Shown piece by piece: positions 8,991 through 19,745 of a DNA stretch of 64,000 bases (position 1 is its first letter; the number at the start of each line of letters is the position of its first letter). The stretch is from positions 1,612,001 through 1,676,000 of the forward strand of contig NZ_JAIUZM010000001.1 in NCBI RefSeq assembly GCF_020171345.1, read 5' to 3'. Below the pieces are notes generated by a model. That model worked only from the letters and a program-made list of their open reading frames with translations, had not been told where the DNA came from and did no database searches. The DNA comes from Microbulbifer agarilyticus. Its GTDB lineage: Bacteria > Pseudomonadota > Gammaproteobacteria > Pseudomonadales > Cellvibrionaceae. Position numbers and translations under genes: made by a program.

Positions 8991-9788
8991 TCAGTCTTCG
9001 CTGGTGTTCATCCAGCTTGGTGCGCGTTTTTCCAAGAACGCGCTCAATCCTTCCTGGCCTTCCGGGGAAACCCGCACGGCGGCAATCAGTGCACTGGTCT
9101 GGCCCTGAAGCTCCGAATTGATTACCCGGTTGGACATGGACATGGCCAGTTGTTTGGCCATGGTGACGGCGTTGGGACCGTTGTCGGTAATGCTGTTCAC
9201 CAGTTTCTGTACGGTTAGGTCCAGATCGCCCTCGGCAACCACTTCCGAAACCAGCCCGATTTCCTGGGCACGGGCTGCGGAAAAGCGCTCGGCGGTGACG
9301 AAGTAACGGCGTGCCTGGCGCGCGCCGATGGCGTTGATCACGTAGGGGCTGATGGTGGCGGGCAGCAGGCCGATTTTTACTTCGCTCAGGCAGAAACTGG
9401 CGCGCTCGGTGGCAATGGCGATATCGCAGCAGCTCACCAGTCCAACGGCGCCACCAAACGCTGCACCCTGTACGCGCGCGATGGTCGGTGCGGGGAACTG
9501 ATCGAGTTTGTGCAGCATGGCCGCGAGCGCCGCTGCGTCCTGGCGGTTTTGCTCTTCGCTGTATTCCGCCATGCGCTTCATCCAGTTCAGGTCGGCGCCG
9601 GCGGAGAAACTCTTGCCATTGGAAGCGAGAATAAGTGCGCGCACGCCGCCGCTGTTGGCGAGCTTGTCGAAGGTCTCGCCCAGCTGGCGAATCAGATCGT
9701 CGTCAAAGGCATTGTGAATCTCGGGGCGGTTCAGGGTTACCGTCGCGACGCCTTCGCTATCGATCTCGCACAGCATTTTATCGGTCAT
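8991..9788 (-). CDS. liuC: Methylglutaconyl-CoA hydratase (enoyl-CoA hydratase family)
   Basis: This crotonase-fold protein of 265 residues hydrates 3-methylglutaconyl-CoA to HMG-CoA. Visible motifs are the oxyanion-hole strand NGKSFSAGADLNWMKRM, and AAFGGAVGLVSCCDIAIA with the CoA-binding glycine turn, followed by the FCLSEVKIGLLPATISPYV segment typical of the leucine-pathway enzyme. Length and position between liuB and liuD agree with the assignment. The gap to liuB is 58 bases, consistent with co-transcription. Confidence 0.93.
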   Translation of the reverse strand: MTDKMLCEIDSEGVATVTLNRPEIHNAFDDDLIRQLGETFDKLANSGGVRALILASNGKSFSAGADLNWMKRMAEYSEEQNRQDAAALAAMLHKLDQFPAPTIARVQGAAFGGAVGLVSCCDIAIATERASFCLSEVKIGLLPATISPYVINAIGARQARRYFVTAERFSAARAQEIGLVSEVVAEGDLDLTVQKLVNSITDNGPNAVTMAKQLAMSMSNRVINSELQGQTSALIAAVRVSPEGQEGLSAFLEKRAPSWMNTSED

Positions 9789-9846
9789 GTTCTTTCCTTA
9801 ATTCGTATAGGCAGAGGGTTAGCCAGTTACTAACACAGCCAACATT

Positions 9847-11454
9847 CTACATGCGGAAAACGCCGAACTTGGTTTCCTCGGGCTCTTTGTGGGTGGCGGC
9901 GGCCAGACACAAGCCCAGTACCGTGCGGGTATCTTTGGGGTCGATCACACCGTCGTCCCACAGACGTGCCGACGCGTAGTAAGGGTGCCCCTGGTGTTCG
10001 TAATCGTCGATGATCGGCTGCTTGAACTTGGCGATTTCTTCCTCGCTCCAGCGCTCGCCCTTCGCGGCCATCTGGTCGCTCTTGACCTGTGCCAGCACCC
10101 CGGCCGCCTGTTCGCCGCCCATCACGGAGATGCGCGCGTTGGGCCACATAAACAGGAAGTTGGGGTCGTAGGCGCGGCCGCACATGCCGTAGTTGCCGGC
10201 ACCGAAAGAACCGCCGATCAAAATAGTGATCTTGGGTACCTTGGCGGTGGCCACCGCGGTCACCATCTTGGCACCGTGCTTGGCGATGCCGCCGGCTTCA
10301 TACTGCTTGCCCACCATAAAGCCAGTGATGTTCTGCAGGAATACCAGCGGAATGTTGCGCTGTGCACACAGCTCAATAAAGTGCGCGCCTTTTTGTGCGC
10401 TCTCCGCAAACAGGATGCCGTTGTTGGCGACGATGCCCACCGGGTAACCGTGAATACGCGCAAAGCCGGTCACCAGGGTGGTGCCGTACATTGCCTTGAA
10501 CTCATCAAATTCAGAACCGTCCACCACACGCGCAATAATCTCGCGCACGTCAAACGGCTGGCGTGAATCCTTCGGCACAATTCCGTAGATATCTTCCGGC
10601 GGGTATATCGGCTCGATCGGTTTCTTGATGTCCAGGCCCGGATTCTTGACCCGGTTCAACCTGGCTACAGAATTGCGCGCGATCTGCAGCGCATGGGTAT
10701 CGTTGTTGGCGAAGTGATCGGAAACCCCGGACGTCTTGCAGTGCACCTCGGCACCACCCAGCTCCTCCGCGGTAACCTCTTCGCCGGTCGCGGCTTTCAC
10801 CAGCGGCGGGCCAGCGAGGAAAATGGTGGCCTGCTCCTTAACCATAATGGACTCATCTGCCATTGCCGGTACATAAGCACCGCCGGCGGTACAGCTACCC
10901 ATCACCACTGCAATCTGCGGGATATTCTTTGCCGACAGGTTGGCCTGATTAAAGAAGATGCGCCCGAAATGTTCGCGATCCGGGAACACCTCGTCCTGAC
11001 GCGGCAGGTTGGCGCCACCGGAGTCCACCAGATATATACACGGCAGATTGTTTTCGTCGGCAATGGCCTGGGCGCGCAGGTGCTTCTTCACGGTAAGCGG
11101 ATAATAGGTGCCGCCTTTCACCGTTGCATCATTGGCCACAATCACACAGGGCTGGCCGGATACGGTGCCGATACCGGTCAGAATTCCTGCCGCTGGCACG
11201 TCTTCACCGTACACATCGAAGGCGGCGAGCTGGGAGAACTCCAGGAAAGGACTGCCGGGATCCAGCAGTGCATCGATACGATCACGTGGGAGCAGCTTGC
11301 CGCGCGATACGTGCTTCTCACGCGCGCGTTCACTACCACCTTTAGCGATGGTTTCCAGTTTTTCCTGTAAGTCATCGACGATGCTTTGCATCTGTTCGCG
11401 GTTTTCCGCAAACGCGGGATCGCGGGAATTAATCTTGGTCTGAATCTGATTCAT
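9847..11454 (-). CDS. liuB: Methylcrotonyl-CoA carboxylase, carboxyltransferase beta subunit
   Basis: The 535-residue protein has the two crotonase-like halves of acyl-CoA carboxyltransferases. The N-terminal half includes [16 protein letters not shown], and [20 protein letters not shown], which is diagnostic for the methylcrotonyl/geranyl-CoA group. The C-terminal half includes [15 protein letters not shown], the [16 protein letters not shown] loop and [15 protein letters not shown]. It transfers CO2 from biotin on LiuD to 3-methylcrotonyl-CoA. The start ATG follows an A-rich leader. A structured palindromic element occupies the space between this gene and liuA. Confidence 0.95.
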   Translation of the reverse strand: MNQIQTKINSRDPAFAENREQMQSIVDDLQEKLETIAKGGSERAREKHVSRGKLLPRDRIDALLDPGSPFLEFSQLAAFDVYGEDVPAAGILTGIGTVSGQPCVIVANDATVKGGTYYPLTVKKHLRAQAIADENNLPCIYLVDSGGANLPRQDEVFPDREHFGRIFFNQANLSAKNIPQIAVVMGSCTAGGAYVPAMADESIMVKEQATIFLAGPPLVKAATGEEVTAEELGGAEVHCKTSGVSDHFANNDTHALQIARNSVARLNRVKNPGLDIKKPIEPIYPPEDIYGIVPKDSRQPFDVREIIARVVDGSEFDEFKAMYGTTLVTGFARIHGYPVGIVANNGILFAESAQKGAHFIELCAQRNIPLVFLQNITGFMVGKQYEAGGIAKHGAKMVTAVATAKVPKITILIGGSFGAGNYGMCGRAYDPNFLFMWPNARISVMGGEQAAGVLAQVKSDQMAAKGERWSEEEIAKFKQPIIDDYEHQGHPYYASARLWDDGVIDPKDTRTVLGLCLAAATHKEPEETKFGVFRM

Positions 11455-11496
11455 AAAAAATACGAGGCCAATTCGTAGTCAGAACCTGGATGCGAA

Positions 11497-11608
11497 GGTG
11501 TTGCCGCCGTAGCCGCTTTTCCAGACCTTCTAAAACAGGGATGTTTTAGAAGAGCCCCCATGGATGGGTTCACGGCGTGTCTGGAAAAGCGGCTACGGCG
11601 GCAGCACC
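11497..11608 (+). repeat. Structured palindromic element, copy 4 (between liuA and liuB)
   Basis: Arms at 11497-11525 and 11580-11608 pair over 29 positions with a single G-U type pair. The 54-nt core has a perfect 10-bp hairpin (cttctaaaac / gttttagaag), then ccca-tgga-tggg, then gttcacggcg, the same order as in the other copies. The consensus strand here is plus, opposite to the liu operon. The hairpin 1 sequence differs from copies 1-3 but stays complementary and keeps the aaacagg loop edge. Confidence 0.9.
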
Positions 11609-11627
11609 GCCACGGAATTTCAAAAAG

Positions 11628-12797
11628 TTATCGGGTCTCGTTAAACAACTCGCGCCCGATCAACATGCGACGAATCTCAGAAGTACCCGCGCCAATCTCA
11701 TACAACTTGGCATCGCGCAGCAGGCGGCCGGTGGCGTACTCGTTGATATAGCCATTGCCGCCCAGGGTCTGGATCGCCTGCAGCGCCATCTGCGTGGCAC
11801 GCTCCGCAGTAAACAAGATTACCGCCGCAGAATCCTTGCGCGAATCCTCACCGCGATCACAAGCCTGAGCCACCGCATACAGATACGCGCGGCTCGCATT
11901 CAGGTCCGCATACATATCTGCAATCTTGCCTTGCATCAGCTGGAACTCACCGATCGCCTTGCCAAACTGTTTGCGCTCGTGAATGTACGGCACAACAACA
12001 TCCATACACGCCTGCATAATGCCAACCGGGCCGCCAGACAGAATCGTGCGCTCGTAATCCAGGCCGCTCATCAGCACGCGCACACCGCCGTTCAGCTGGC
12101 CCAGAATATTCTCTTCCGGCACCTCACAGTCCTCGAACACCAGCTCACAAGTGTTGGAGCCACGCATGCCCAGCTTGTCCAGCTTCTGCGCCTGGGAGAA
12201 ACCCTTAAACCCGCGTTCCACGATAAACGCCGTGATACCACCGGAGCTGATGCCCGGTTCGGTACGCGCATAGATCACATAGGTGTGCGCATCCGGACCA
12301 TTGGTGATCCACATCTTGTTGCCGTTCAGGATGAAACGGTCACCCTTCTTTTCCGCCTTCAACTGCAGGCTCACTACATCGGAACCCGAGTTCGGTTCAC
12401 TCATAGCCAGCGCGCCGATATGCTCACCGGAGCACAACTTCGGCAGGTACTTGGCTTTCTGCTCCGGGGTGCCGTTCTTGCGGATCTGGTTAACACACAG
12501 GTTGGAGTGCGCGCCGTAGGAAAGGCCAACAGAGGCCGAGGCGCGCGAGATTTCTTCCATCGCCACCGCGTGGGCCAGGTAACCCATATTCGAGCCGCCG
12601 TATTCTTCTTCGACGGTCATGCCTAACAGACCGAGTTCGCCAAACTTCTTCCACATATCCGCAGGAAACAGGTTGTCTTCGTCAATCTGCGCTGCGCGCG
12701 GGGCCAGTTCTGCCTGACAGAACTTGTAGACCATATCCCGCAGCATTTCGATGTCCTCGCCGAGGCCGAAGTTGAGAGTTGGGTAAGGCGTATTCAT
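11628..12797 (-). CDS. liuA: Isovaleryl-CoA dehydrogenase
   Basis: This acyl-CoA dehydrogenase of 389 residues oxidises isovaleryl-CoA to 3-methylcrotonyl-CoA, passing electrons to ETF through FAD. It shows the family's helical N-domain, the beta-domain motif [20 protein letters not shown], the [17 protein letters not shown] strand, and the C-terminal [12 protein letters not shown] segment. The active-site glutamate is expected in the [19 protein letters not shown] helix region typical of the isovaleryl enzyme. It is the first enzyme gene after liuR, 44 bases downstream of it. Confidence 0.95.
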   Translation of the reverse strand: MNTPYPTLNFGLGEDIEMLRDMVYKFCQAELAPRAAQIDEDNLFPADMWKKFGELGLLGMTVEEEYGGSNMGYLAHAVAMEEISRASASVGLSYGAHSNLCVNQIRKNGTPEQKAKYLPKLCSGEHIGALAMSEPNSGSDVVSLQLKAEKKGDRFILNGNKMWITNGPDAHTYVIYARTEPGISSGGITAFIVERGFKGFSQAQKLDKLGMRGSNTCELVFEDCEVPEENILGQLNGGVRVLMSGLDYERTILSGGPVGIMQACMDVVVPYIHERKQFGKAIGEFQLMQGKIADMYADLNASRAYLYAVAQACDRGEDSRKDSAAVILFTAERATQMALQAIQTLGGNGYINEYATGRLLRDAKLYEIGAGTSEIRRMLIGRELFNETR

Positions 12798-12841
12798 GGG
12801 TTGCTCCGCGATGACTCAGTCAGAGTGTTATTAGGTTGAAA

Positions 12842-13243
12842 TTAGTTACTGTGTTCTTTGAGGGCCGCCTGGGTGCGGGCGGTGGCTTCATCCAGCTGCG
12901 CGAGCATCTTCTCGATATCGCGCTGCTGCTGGCGCAGTTGCTCGCGCTTGCTTTCGATACGCTCCAGCAGGCGGCTGAGCTGCTCTAGATTGCCGTGGGC
13001 CGGGTCGTACATATCGATGATTTCCCGGCTCTCATCCAGAGAGAATCCCAGACGCTTGCCGCGCAGGATTAGCTTCAGGCGCACCCGGTCTTCCGGGGAA
13101 TACACCCGCGTCTGTCCACGCCGCTCAGGGCTGATCAGTCCCTTGTCTTCATAAAAGCGGATGGTGCGGGTGGTAATCCCGAACTCCTGGGCCAGCTCAG
13201 AAATACTGTAGCTGTCGGCGCTATTGGTGGCGGTGGCGTTCAT
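12842..13243 (-). CDS. liuR: MerR-family regulator of leucine/isovalerate utilisation
   Basis: The 133-residue protein has an N-terminal MerR winged helix (YSISELAQEFGITTRTIRFYEDKGLISPER, about 12-41) and a C-terminal dimerisation coiled coil (about 85-130). It lacks the cysteine metal ligands of heavy-metal MerR proteins, as expected for the LiuR branch, which senses branched-chain acyl-CoA-type intermediates. It is the first gene of the liu operon. A perfect 28-bp palindrome 32 bases upstream is the likely operator and implies autoregulation. Confidence 0.93.
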   Translation of the reverse strand: MNATATNSADSYSISELAQEFGITTRTIRFYEDKGLISPERRGQTRVYSPEDRVRLKLILRGKRLGFSLDESREIIDMYDPAHGNLEQLSRLLERIESKREQLRQQQRDIEKMLAQLDEATARTQAALKEHSN

Positions 13244-13274
13244 TTGAGCTCCTCTGATCTGTCCGAAGTCTAGT

Positions 13275-13302
13275 TGACGTTTACGTTAACGTAAACGTCA
13301 AT
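13275..13302. promoter_or_regulatory. LiuR operator: perfect 28-bp palindrome
   Basis: The half-site ttgacgtttacgtt is followed directly by its exact reverse complement, centred at 13288/13289. TTGACG at either end resembles a -35 hexamer, which fits MerR regulators that bind between -35 and -10 elements with an over-long spacer. Its place upstream of liuR and its similarity to acgtttacgt-type LiuR sites support the assignment. Because the site is symmetric it could also influence the sigma-factor gene at 13529. Confidence 0.88.
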
Positions 13303-13528
13303 CTGGGCCGGAATGTGACCGAAATAGTCTTTGCTGTCTTCATGGGGCACAAGCGGGGGCGATTTGGGCGCCAAGGTGCAGGGACTGTGGGGCCTTCAGC
13401 GGAGGTAACGTTTTCGTTGAAAGCGGGAAATTTTATGTAAGGTTTCGATCCCGCTGGGTACAGTAGCCCGTATCAACCGCTGCCAGTGATGGCCCAGCGG
13501 CCCATTTCAACGGATAGATAACGATAAC

Positions 13529-14026
13529 TTGGACACTCGGGAACAGATCTTTCAGCAGCTGGTGGATGCATGCGGCGGCGGTATTGCCCGTGTCGCGGGT
13601 AGCTACGTGCGCAATCGGGCGGAGCAGGAAGATCTCGTGCAAGAGATCTGGATGGCCATCTGGCGGGCACTGCCGAATTTCCGCGGCGACTCGAGCCTGC
13701 GCACCTTTGTCTACCGCATTGCCCACAACCGCAGTGTGACTCAGCTGGTGCGGCGACGAGACGCGGGCGACAGCGACCTGCTGGAGAGCGTGTGTGATGA
13801 GCGGCCGGGACCGGAGGGTAGCCTGATACAGGCGCGGGACGCGGAGAGACTGATGCGCGCGGTGGCCCAGCTGCCCCTGGGCATGCGCCAGGTGCTGAGC
13901 CTGCGCTTTGAGGGGCTCAGCTACAGCGAGATATCCGAAGTATTGGGTATTAGTGAATCCAATGTGGCGGTGCGCCTGAATCGCGCCCGCGAGCGCTTGA
14001 ATACAAAATTGGGTAAGACGGTATGA
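13529..14026 (+). CDS. ECF-type RNA polymerase sigma factor
   Basis: The 165-residue protein has sigma-70 region 2 (EQEDLVQEIWMAIWRALPNF, with a FVYRIAHNR segment) and region 4 (LPLGMRQVLSLRFEGLSYSEISEVLGISESNVAVRLNRARERL). No region 1.1 or 3 is present, so it belongs to the ECF group. The only available start in frame after a stop at 13487 is TTG at 13529, with no strong ribosome-binding site. Its stop codon overlaps the start of the next gene by four bases, a translational coupling typical of sigma/anti-sigma pairs. The regulon is unknown. Confidence 0.88.
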   Translation: MDTREQIFQQLVDACGGGIARVAGSYVRNRAEQEDLVQEIWMAIWRALPNFRGDSSLRTFVYRIAHNRSVTQLVRRRDAGDSDLLESVCDERPGPEGSLIQARDAERLMRAVAQLPLGMRQVLSLRFEGLSYSEISEVLGISESNVAVRLNRARERLNTKLGKTV

Positions 14027-14655
14027 GTGGCGACGCAAACAACAAGTCGGTAAACGATGCGGCAGAAGATGACGAGCTGCAGGCCCTCGCGGAAGTGTGG
14101 CAACAGGCGGCAGTTGCGCCGCCGGTACCAGACACTATTCGCAGCAGGATTCGTCGCGAGGAGCGGAAGATGCGCTTGTATGCGCTGCTCGAATGGGGTG
14201 CGGCAATAGTGGTTGGCTTTTTCGGAATTTACCTGATGCTGACCAGTGAGGTGCGCGACGCACCGTGGCGTGCGCTGCTGGTGCTGGTGTTGTTGATCGG
14301 GGCGATGGCGTTCTCGGTCTCCAATCGTCGAGGCCTGTCGGCGCCGCTGGAGGAAACCACGCAGGCATATCTGGAGCGCGCGCGGCTGCGGCTGGTGCGC
14401 AAGCGTCGTACCCTGCAATTCGCCTGGCTGCTGTTTGTCGCAGAGCTGGTGATTCTTGCGCTGTGGCAGTGGCTGTCGCAATTTGGTTGGTTGGAACCCA
14501 TTTTCGGGCGGAACAGTGCAGCCAGCATCGGCCTGCTCGGTGTTTTTACCCTGGCGATGGCAGTCTGGAGCCTGTGGTATTGGCGCCGTATACAGCGCAG
14601 CGCACAGCAGATTTATCGCTGGCAGCGAGAAAATATTGCAACGAATGAAAAATAA
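14023..14655 (+). CDS. Membrane protein coupled to the ECF sigma factor, possible anti-sigma factor
   Basis: The 210-residue protein has a short acidic N-terminal domain (about 1-50), two adjacent membrane helices (about 56-73 and 82-98), a charged stretch, and two more helices (about 128-147 and 162-186). Its ATG overlaps the sigma-factor stop (ATGA). Position and topology suggest an anti-sigma factor that holds the sigma factor at the inner membrane. However, the HxxxCxxC zinc motif of classical ZAS anti-sigma factors is absent, so this is inference from context and not from homology. Confidence 0.6.
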   Translation: MSGDANNKSVNDAAEDDELQALAEVWQQAAVAPPVPDTIRSRIRREERKMRLYALLEWGAAIVVGFFGIYLMLTSEVRDAPWRALLVLVLLIGAMAFSVSNRRGLSAPLEETTQAYLERARLRLVRKRRTLQFAWLLFVAELVILALWQWLSQFGWLEPIFGRNSAASIGLLGVFTLAMAVWSLWYWRRIQRSAQQIYRWQRENIATNEK

Positions 14656-14753
14656 GAAAAATAAATTGTAAGAAAGTCCTGTTCACCGGTACTAACGCAA
14701 GCGTCGATCGGACAACCTGATTCAATTTTCCATCAGATATAGAGACCTTGCTT

Positions 14754-15041
14754 ATGTTGTCGAACCTTGAACAAAAAACTCAGGACTTTCTCGAGTTACT
14801 GGCGGGACTGGACCCAGTGCAGACTGCTATCTTTGTGGTGTTTTTCTTTGCGGTGTGGTTTTTGCCGAGCCTGCTGGCGATCTTTTTCAACCGCAAGTAT
14901 TTGGGGAAAATTTTTCTCGCCAATGTACCCGCGGGACTGTCGTGGATTGCCTGGGTAGCGTTGCTGGTATGGGCGGTGACGGGAAAGCTCAGCGGCAAGC
15001 TGGCGAAGAAGTACGAGTCCCCGCAGGCGTCCGCCAGTTAA
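14754..15041 (+). CDS. Small Imm_superinfect-like membrane protein
   Basis: This 95-residue protein has two hydrophobic helices. Its WFLPSLLAIFFNRKYLGKIF and LSWIAWVALLVWAVTGK segments fit the Imm_superinfect family (PF14373): a LP-x-x-hAhhh-rk turn, a conserved asparagine, then a G/S-W-I-x-W-hhALhWA helix. The family name comes from phage superinfection immunity, but chromosomal members are common and their function is unclear. ATG 14754 was chosen; a TTG six bases upstream is also in frame. It lies about 100 bases downstream of the sigma-associated gene. Confidence 0.7.
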   Translation: MLSNLEQKTQDFLELLAGLDPVQTAIFVVFFFAVWFLPSLLAIFFNRKYLGKIFLANVPAGLSWIAWVALLVWAVTGKLSGKLAKKYESPQASAS

Positions 15042-15070
15042 CGTTTGCAGGCTAAGGCTAAGGTATAAGT

Positions 15071-15119
15071 AGAAAAACCTTCGCTCACACGCAGATGAAC
15101 ACTGCGTACAAGCGAAGGT
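15071..15119 (-). terminator. Terminator of the hutCUH operon
   Basis: On the minus strand, 15 bases after the hutH stop, a compound hairpin forms: an outer stem accttcgct / agcgaaggt and an inner stem acgcag / ctgcgt. It is followed by TTTTTCT. There is no T-run on the plus strand, so it serves hutH. Confidence 0.85.
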
Positions 15120-15133
15120 CGGCGGCAGACTAA

Positions 15134-16684
15134 TTACTGATTGCTGGGCAACATTTCTGTGGCCAGGTAATCGCGGTAATAGGCGCTCGCCAGCAGTTGC
15201 TTGGCTTCCTCGATATCCGGTGCGAAGTAGCGGTCCTTGTCATAGAAGGGAACGCGCTCGCGCAGGGCAGCCTTGGCATTTTCCAGTTTGTCGGTAGTTT
15301 TCAGTGGCGCGCGGAAGTCGAGGCCCTGACAGGCGGCCAGTAATTCCACCGCGAGAATGCCGCAGGTGTTATCGGCCATGTCGCGCAGGCGACGACCGGC
15401 GAAGGTGGCCATGGACACGTGGTCTTCCTGGTTGGCGGAGGTGGGCAGTGAGTCGACGCTCGCTGGATGGGCGAAGGTTTTGTTTTCACTGGCCAGCGCC
15501 GCAGAGGTCACCTGGGCAATCATAAAGCCGGAGTTCACTCCGCCGTTGTCCACCAGGAAGGGTGGCAGGCCGGACAGGTTGGAGTCGATCAGCAGCGCCA
15601 TGCGGCGCTCGGACAGGGAGCCGATTTCGGCAATGGCGAGGGCCAAATTGTCGGCAACCATGGCCACCGGCTCCGCGTGGAAGTTACCACCGGAAATGAT
15701 GTCGGAGTTTTCCGGGTTTTCCTCGTCGGTAAACACTAGCGGGTTATCGGAAACACCGTTGGCTTCCGCCAGTAATACCTCGGCGGCAAAGCGGATCTGC
15801 TGCAGGCACGCGCCCATTACCTGTGGCTGACAGCGCAGGGAGTAGGGGTCTTGCACCTTTTCACAGTTTTCATGGGAGTCGCCGATGTCGCTGGCCGTGC
15901 CGAGCAGGTCGCGGTAGCTGGCGGCGACGTCGCGCTGGGCAACCTGTCCGCGCGCTGCGTGAATGCGGTCGTCGAACGGGCGGCGTGAGCCCTTGGCCGC
16001 TTCCAGGGTCAGTGCACCGGTTACCACCGCGCCGGCAAACAGGTCTTCCGCGGAAAACATGCCTTCCAGTGCGAAGGCAGTGGAGGCCTGGGTGCCGTTC
16101 AGCAGTGCCAGCCCTTCTTTCGGTGCCAGTACCAGCGGGGTCATGCCTGCAAAGCTCAGGCCTTCGGCGGCAGACTTGCGTTCGCCATTGATAAAGCACT
16201 CGCCTTCACCGAGCAGTACCACGCTCATATGCGACAGTGGCGCCAGGTCACCGGAGGCGCCCACGGAACCCTTTTCCGGGATCGCCGGGTAAACGCCGGC
16301 GTTAACCAGCTTGATCAGTGCCTCGATCACTTCCAGGCGGATGCCGGAAAAACCGCGCGCGAGGGAGTTGATCTTCAACACCATCAGCAGGCGCACGGTA
16401 TTGGCATCCATAAAGTTGCCGGTACCGGCCGCGTGCGACAGTACGATGGCGCGCTGCAGGGTTTCCAGGTCTTTCTTTTCGATACGTGTGTTGGCCAGCA
16501 GACCAAAACCGGTGTTGATCCCGTAGACGGTGCGGCCCTGTTCGATCACATCCGCCACGGTTTTAGCCGAGGCTTCAATTGCCGCGTGGGCGTCTTTGTG
16601 TAGCGATAGCTGCACCGGTTCCCGTGCAACGCGGCGCAGTTGTTCCAGGCTCAATTGACCCGGGATAATTTCCAGTTGATACAT
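15134..16684 (-). CDS. hutH: Histidine ammonia-lyase
   Basis: This enzyme deaminates histidine to urocanate, the first step of the Hut pathway. The 516-residue protein has the usual length and the motif [15 protein letters not shown], in which Ala143-Ser144-Gly145 cyclise to the MIO electrophile. Other visible signatures are YGINTGFG near residues 54-61 (active-site tyrosine), [14 protein letters not shown] and [10 protein letters not shown]. It lies 31 bases after hutU and ends at a clear terminator. Confidence 0.97.
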   Translation of the reverse strand: MYQLEIIPGQLSLEQLRRVAREPVQLSLHKDAHAAIEASAKTVADVIEQGRTVYGINTGFGLLANTRIEKKDLETLQRAIVLSHAAGTGNFMDANTVRLLMVLKINSLARGFSGIRLEVIEALIKLVNAGVYPAIPEKGSVGASGDLAPLSHMSVVLLGEGECFINGERKSAAEGLSFAGMTPLVLAPKEGLALLNGTQASTAFALEGMFSAEDLFAGAVVTGALTLEAAKGSRRPFDDRIHAARGQVAQRDVAASYRDLLGTASDIGDSHENCEKVQDPYSLRCQPQVMGACLQQIRFAAEVLLAEANGVSDNPLVFTDEENPENSDIISGGNFHAEPVAMVADNLALAIAEIGSLSERRMALLIDSNLSGLPPFLVDNGGVNSGFMIAQVTSAALASENKTFAHPASVDSLPTSANQEDHVSMATFAGRRLRDMADNTCGILAVELLAACQGLDFRAPLKTTDKLENAKAALRERVPFYDKDRYFAPDIEEAKQLLASAYYRDYLATEMLPSNQ

Positions 16685-16715
16685 AATTTTTTACCGCAAA
16701 TCTCTTCGCAAATTT

Positions 16716-18389
<1,674 letters not shown>

Positions 18390-18477
18390 GGTTGCCTCGT
18401 CTGTTCCAAATTCTGTGGATAGTTTGAATTGGATTTTTTGGGCTTGTGGCCCGTTGGTCTTTCGTTTGTCTTGTGGC

Positions 18478-18588
18478 GGCGAGGCGCCGGGGGGAGGTTT
18501 TCAGGACCACTGTGAACCCATCCCTGGGCGTTTCGGCGCAAACTTCCTGTTTGCGACGATCCTGAAAACCTCCCCCCGGCACCTCGCC
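18478..18588 (-). repeat. Structured palindromic element, copy 2 (between hutC and hutU)
   Basis: Arms at 18478-18506 and 18560-18588 pair at 28 of 29 positions. The 53-nt core differs from copy 1 at only a few positions, but the outer arm sequence (ggcgaggcgccgggggg...) is unrelated to that of copy 1. On the minus strand it lies in the sense of hutC-hutU. No T-run follows. The flanking ccttcaatt...acttctgt shared with copy 1 suggests that the mobile or duplicated unit extends beyond the palindrome. Confidence 0.93.
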
Positions 18589-18623
18589 TTCAATTCGTAC
18601 TTCTGTGGTTTTTTACCTGGCTA

Positions 18624-19361
18624 TCAAAACCTCAGCTGCGCGCCCAGTCGGTATCGATTTCCCGGGTGTACCAGGCGCGCAAAACTCACAGTGCCCGCAC
18701 GGCTCATGGTGCGCCGCCAGATCTGCAGGCAGGCGCTTCCTTTGTCGATTTCCAGCGCTTCCGCCACAGCGCCGTCCGCACCAATGGCTTCCACCGTGGT
18801 ATCGGCTTCGGTCAAGGGGGCCACGCGGGTCAGGTATTCATTTGGTGTGGCCGCACTGAAGTCCTGTTGCAGGTATTCCGGCACCAGTGTGGGGTTGGTA
18901 TAGCGTTCTTCGAACTGGATTGGCAGGCCGTTATCCAGATGCACGATGATCGAGTGGTACACCGCTGCGCCTTCGGCGAGACCCAGCGCAACGGCCACTT
19001 CGGTACTGGCGATGGCCTGTTCCAATTTAAGAATGCGATTACCGTAGCTGTGACCGCGTGCGGCAACTTCGTCGGCGATATTCCGGACTTCCAGCAGGGA
19101 ACCGGCCGGTACCGGTTCTGCCACGAAGGTGCCGAGGCCCTGGGAGCGCATGAGTACGCCTTCGTCGGTGAGCTCTGACAGGGCGCGTCGGGCGGTCATG
19201 CGACTGACGTTGAAGTCTTGCGCGAGCTGGTTCTCCGAGGGCACACGAAAGTGGGCCGGCCACTCACCGGATTCGATCTGCGCGCGGATGTGTGCCTTGA
19301 TGGCGGCATAGCGCGGTTGGCTGCTGGCTCCGGTGGTCGTGCTGGAAATCTGACTGCTCAT
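18624..19361 (-). CDS. hutC: GntR/UTRA-family repressor of histidine utilisation
   Basis: Starting at ATG 19361, the 245-residue protein has an N-terminal GntR winged helix (RYAAIKAHIRAQIESGEW, then VPSENQLAQDFNVSRMTARRALSEL) and a C-terminal UTRA effector domain (about 95-240) that in HutC binds urocanate. A longer frame upstream exists but begins inside the promoter. The gene heads the hutCUH transcript and faces hutI-hutG across a region containing a HutC-type palindrome, so it should repress both directions and be released by urocanate. Confidence 0.93.
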   Translation of the reverse strand: MSSQISSTTTGASSQPRYAAIKAHIRAQIESGEWPAHFRVPSENQLAQDFNVSRMTARRALSELTDEGVLMRSQGLGTFVAEPVPAGSLLEVRNIADEVAARGHSYGNRILKLEQAIASTEVAVALGLAEGAAVYHSIIVHLDNGLPIQFEERYTNPTLVPEYLQQDFSAATPNEYLTRVAPLTEADTTVEAIGADGAVAEALEIDKGSACLQIWRRTMSRAGTVSFARLVHPGNRYRLGAQLRF

Positions 19362-19412
19362 ACTTGTGTGGTCTTTGCCTGCTCGGGTAAAGTGGCTACC
19401 ATCTTGTACACT

Positions 19413-19426
19413 CTTGTATATACAAG
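19413..19426. promoter_or_regulatory. HutC operator palindrome
   Basis: The perfect 14-bp palindrome cttgtatatacaag matches the known HutC site type (CTTGTAnnTACAAG). It lies 52 bases upstream of the hutC start in the divergent region, consistent with autoregulation and repression of the hut genes. Confidence 0.88.
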
Positions 19427-19524
19427 CTTGGTTGGGGCCAACTATGGAGCGGAGACTTTTCCCTGTCAAGACTGGTGGGGCAGGCAATCTGAGAGGCTAA
19501 CGGAGCTTTGAGGGCCAAATTGAA

Positions 19525-19636
19525 GGGCGAGTGCCGGGTATGACTTTTTGAAAGCGTCAGCGGCATGGACGCCGCTGACGCAGCGTACAGGGACGTATTC
19601 ACAGTGGTTTCAAAAAGTCATACCTGGTGCTTGCCC
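19525..19636 (+). repeat. Structured palindromic element, copy 5 (between hutC promoter and hutI)
   Basis: Arms at 19525-19553 and 19608-19636 pair over all 29 positions if four G-U pairs are allowed, with plus-strand RNA polarity. The 54-nt core has an 11-bp hairpin (gcgtcagcggc / gccgctgacgc) followed by a tac / gta mini-stem around aggga and the tail attcacagtg. Hairpin 1 has no sequence in common with copies 1-4, yet the layout is identical. If the hutI transcript starts upstream, the element lies in its leader in sense orientation. Confidence 0.88.
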
Positions 19637-19745
19637 GCCACCGGAGCGAGAACAGAGTTCTAGCTACTTGGTATAGGGTGAGAATCCGCGCCAAATCCCC
19701 CCAACAGGGCTATGGTTACAAATAACGCCAATTCAGTGAGCGACT

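Larger units (their letters stand above)
19362..19745. other. Divergent hut control region
   Basis: This 384-base gap separates hutC (minus) from hutI (plus). It holds a HutC-type operator near hutC and one of the structured palindromic elements near hutI. No coding sequence is supported. A second partial half-site (cttgtac, 19403-19409) sits about ten bases before the full operator. Confidence 0.7.
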
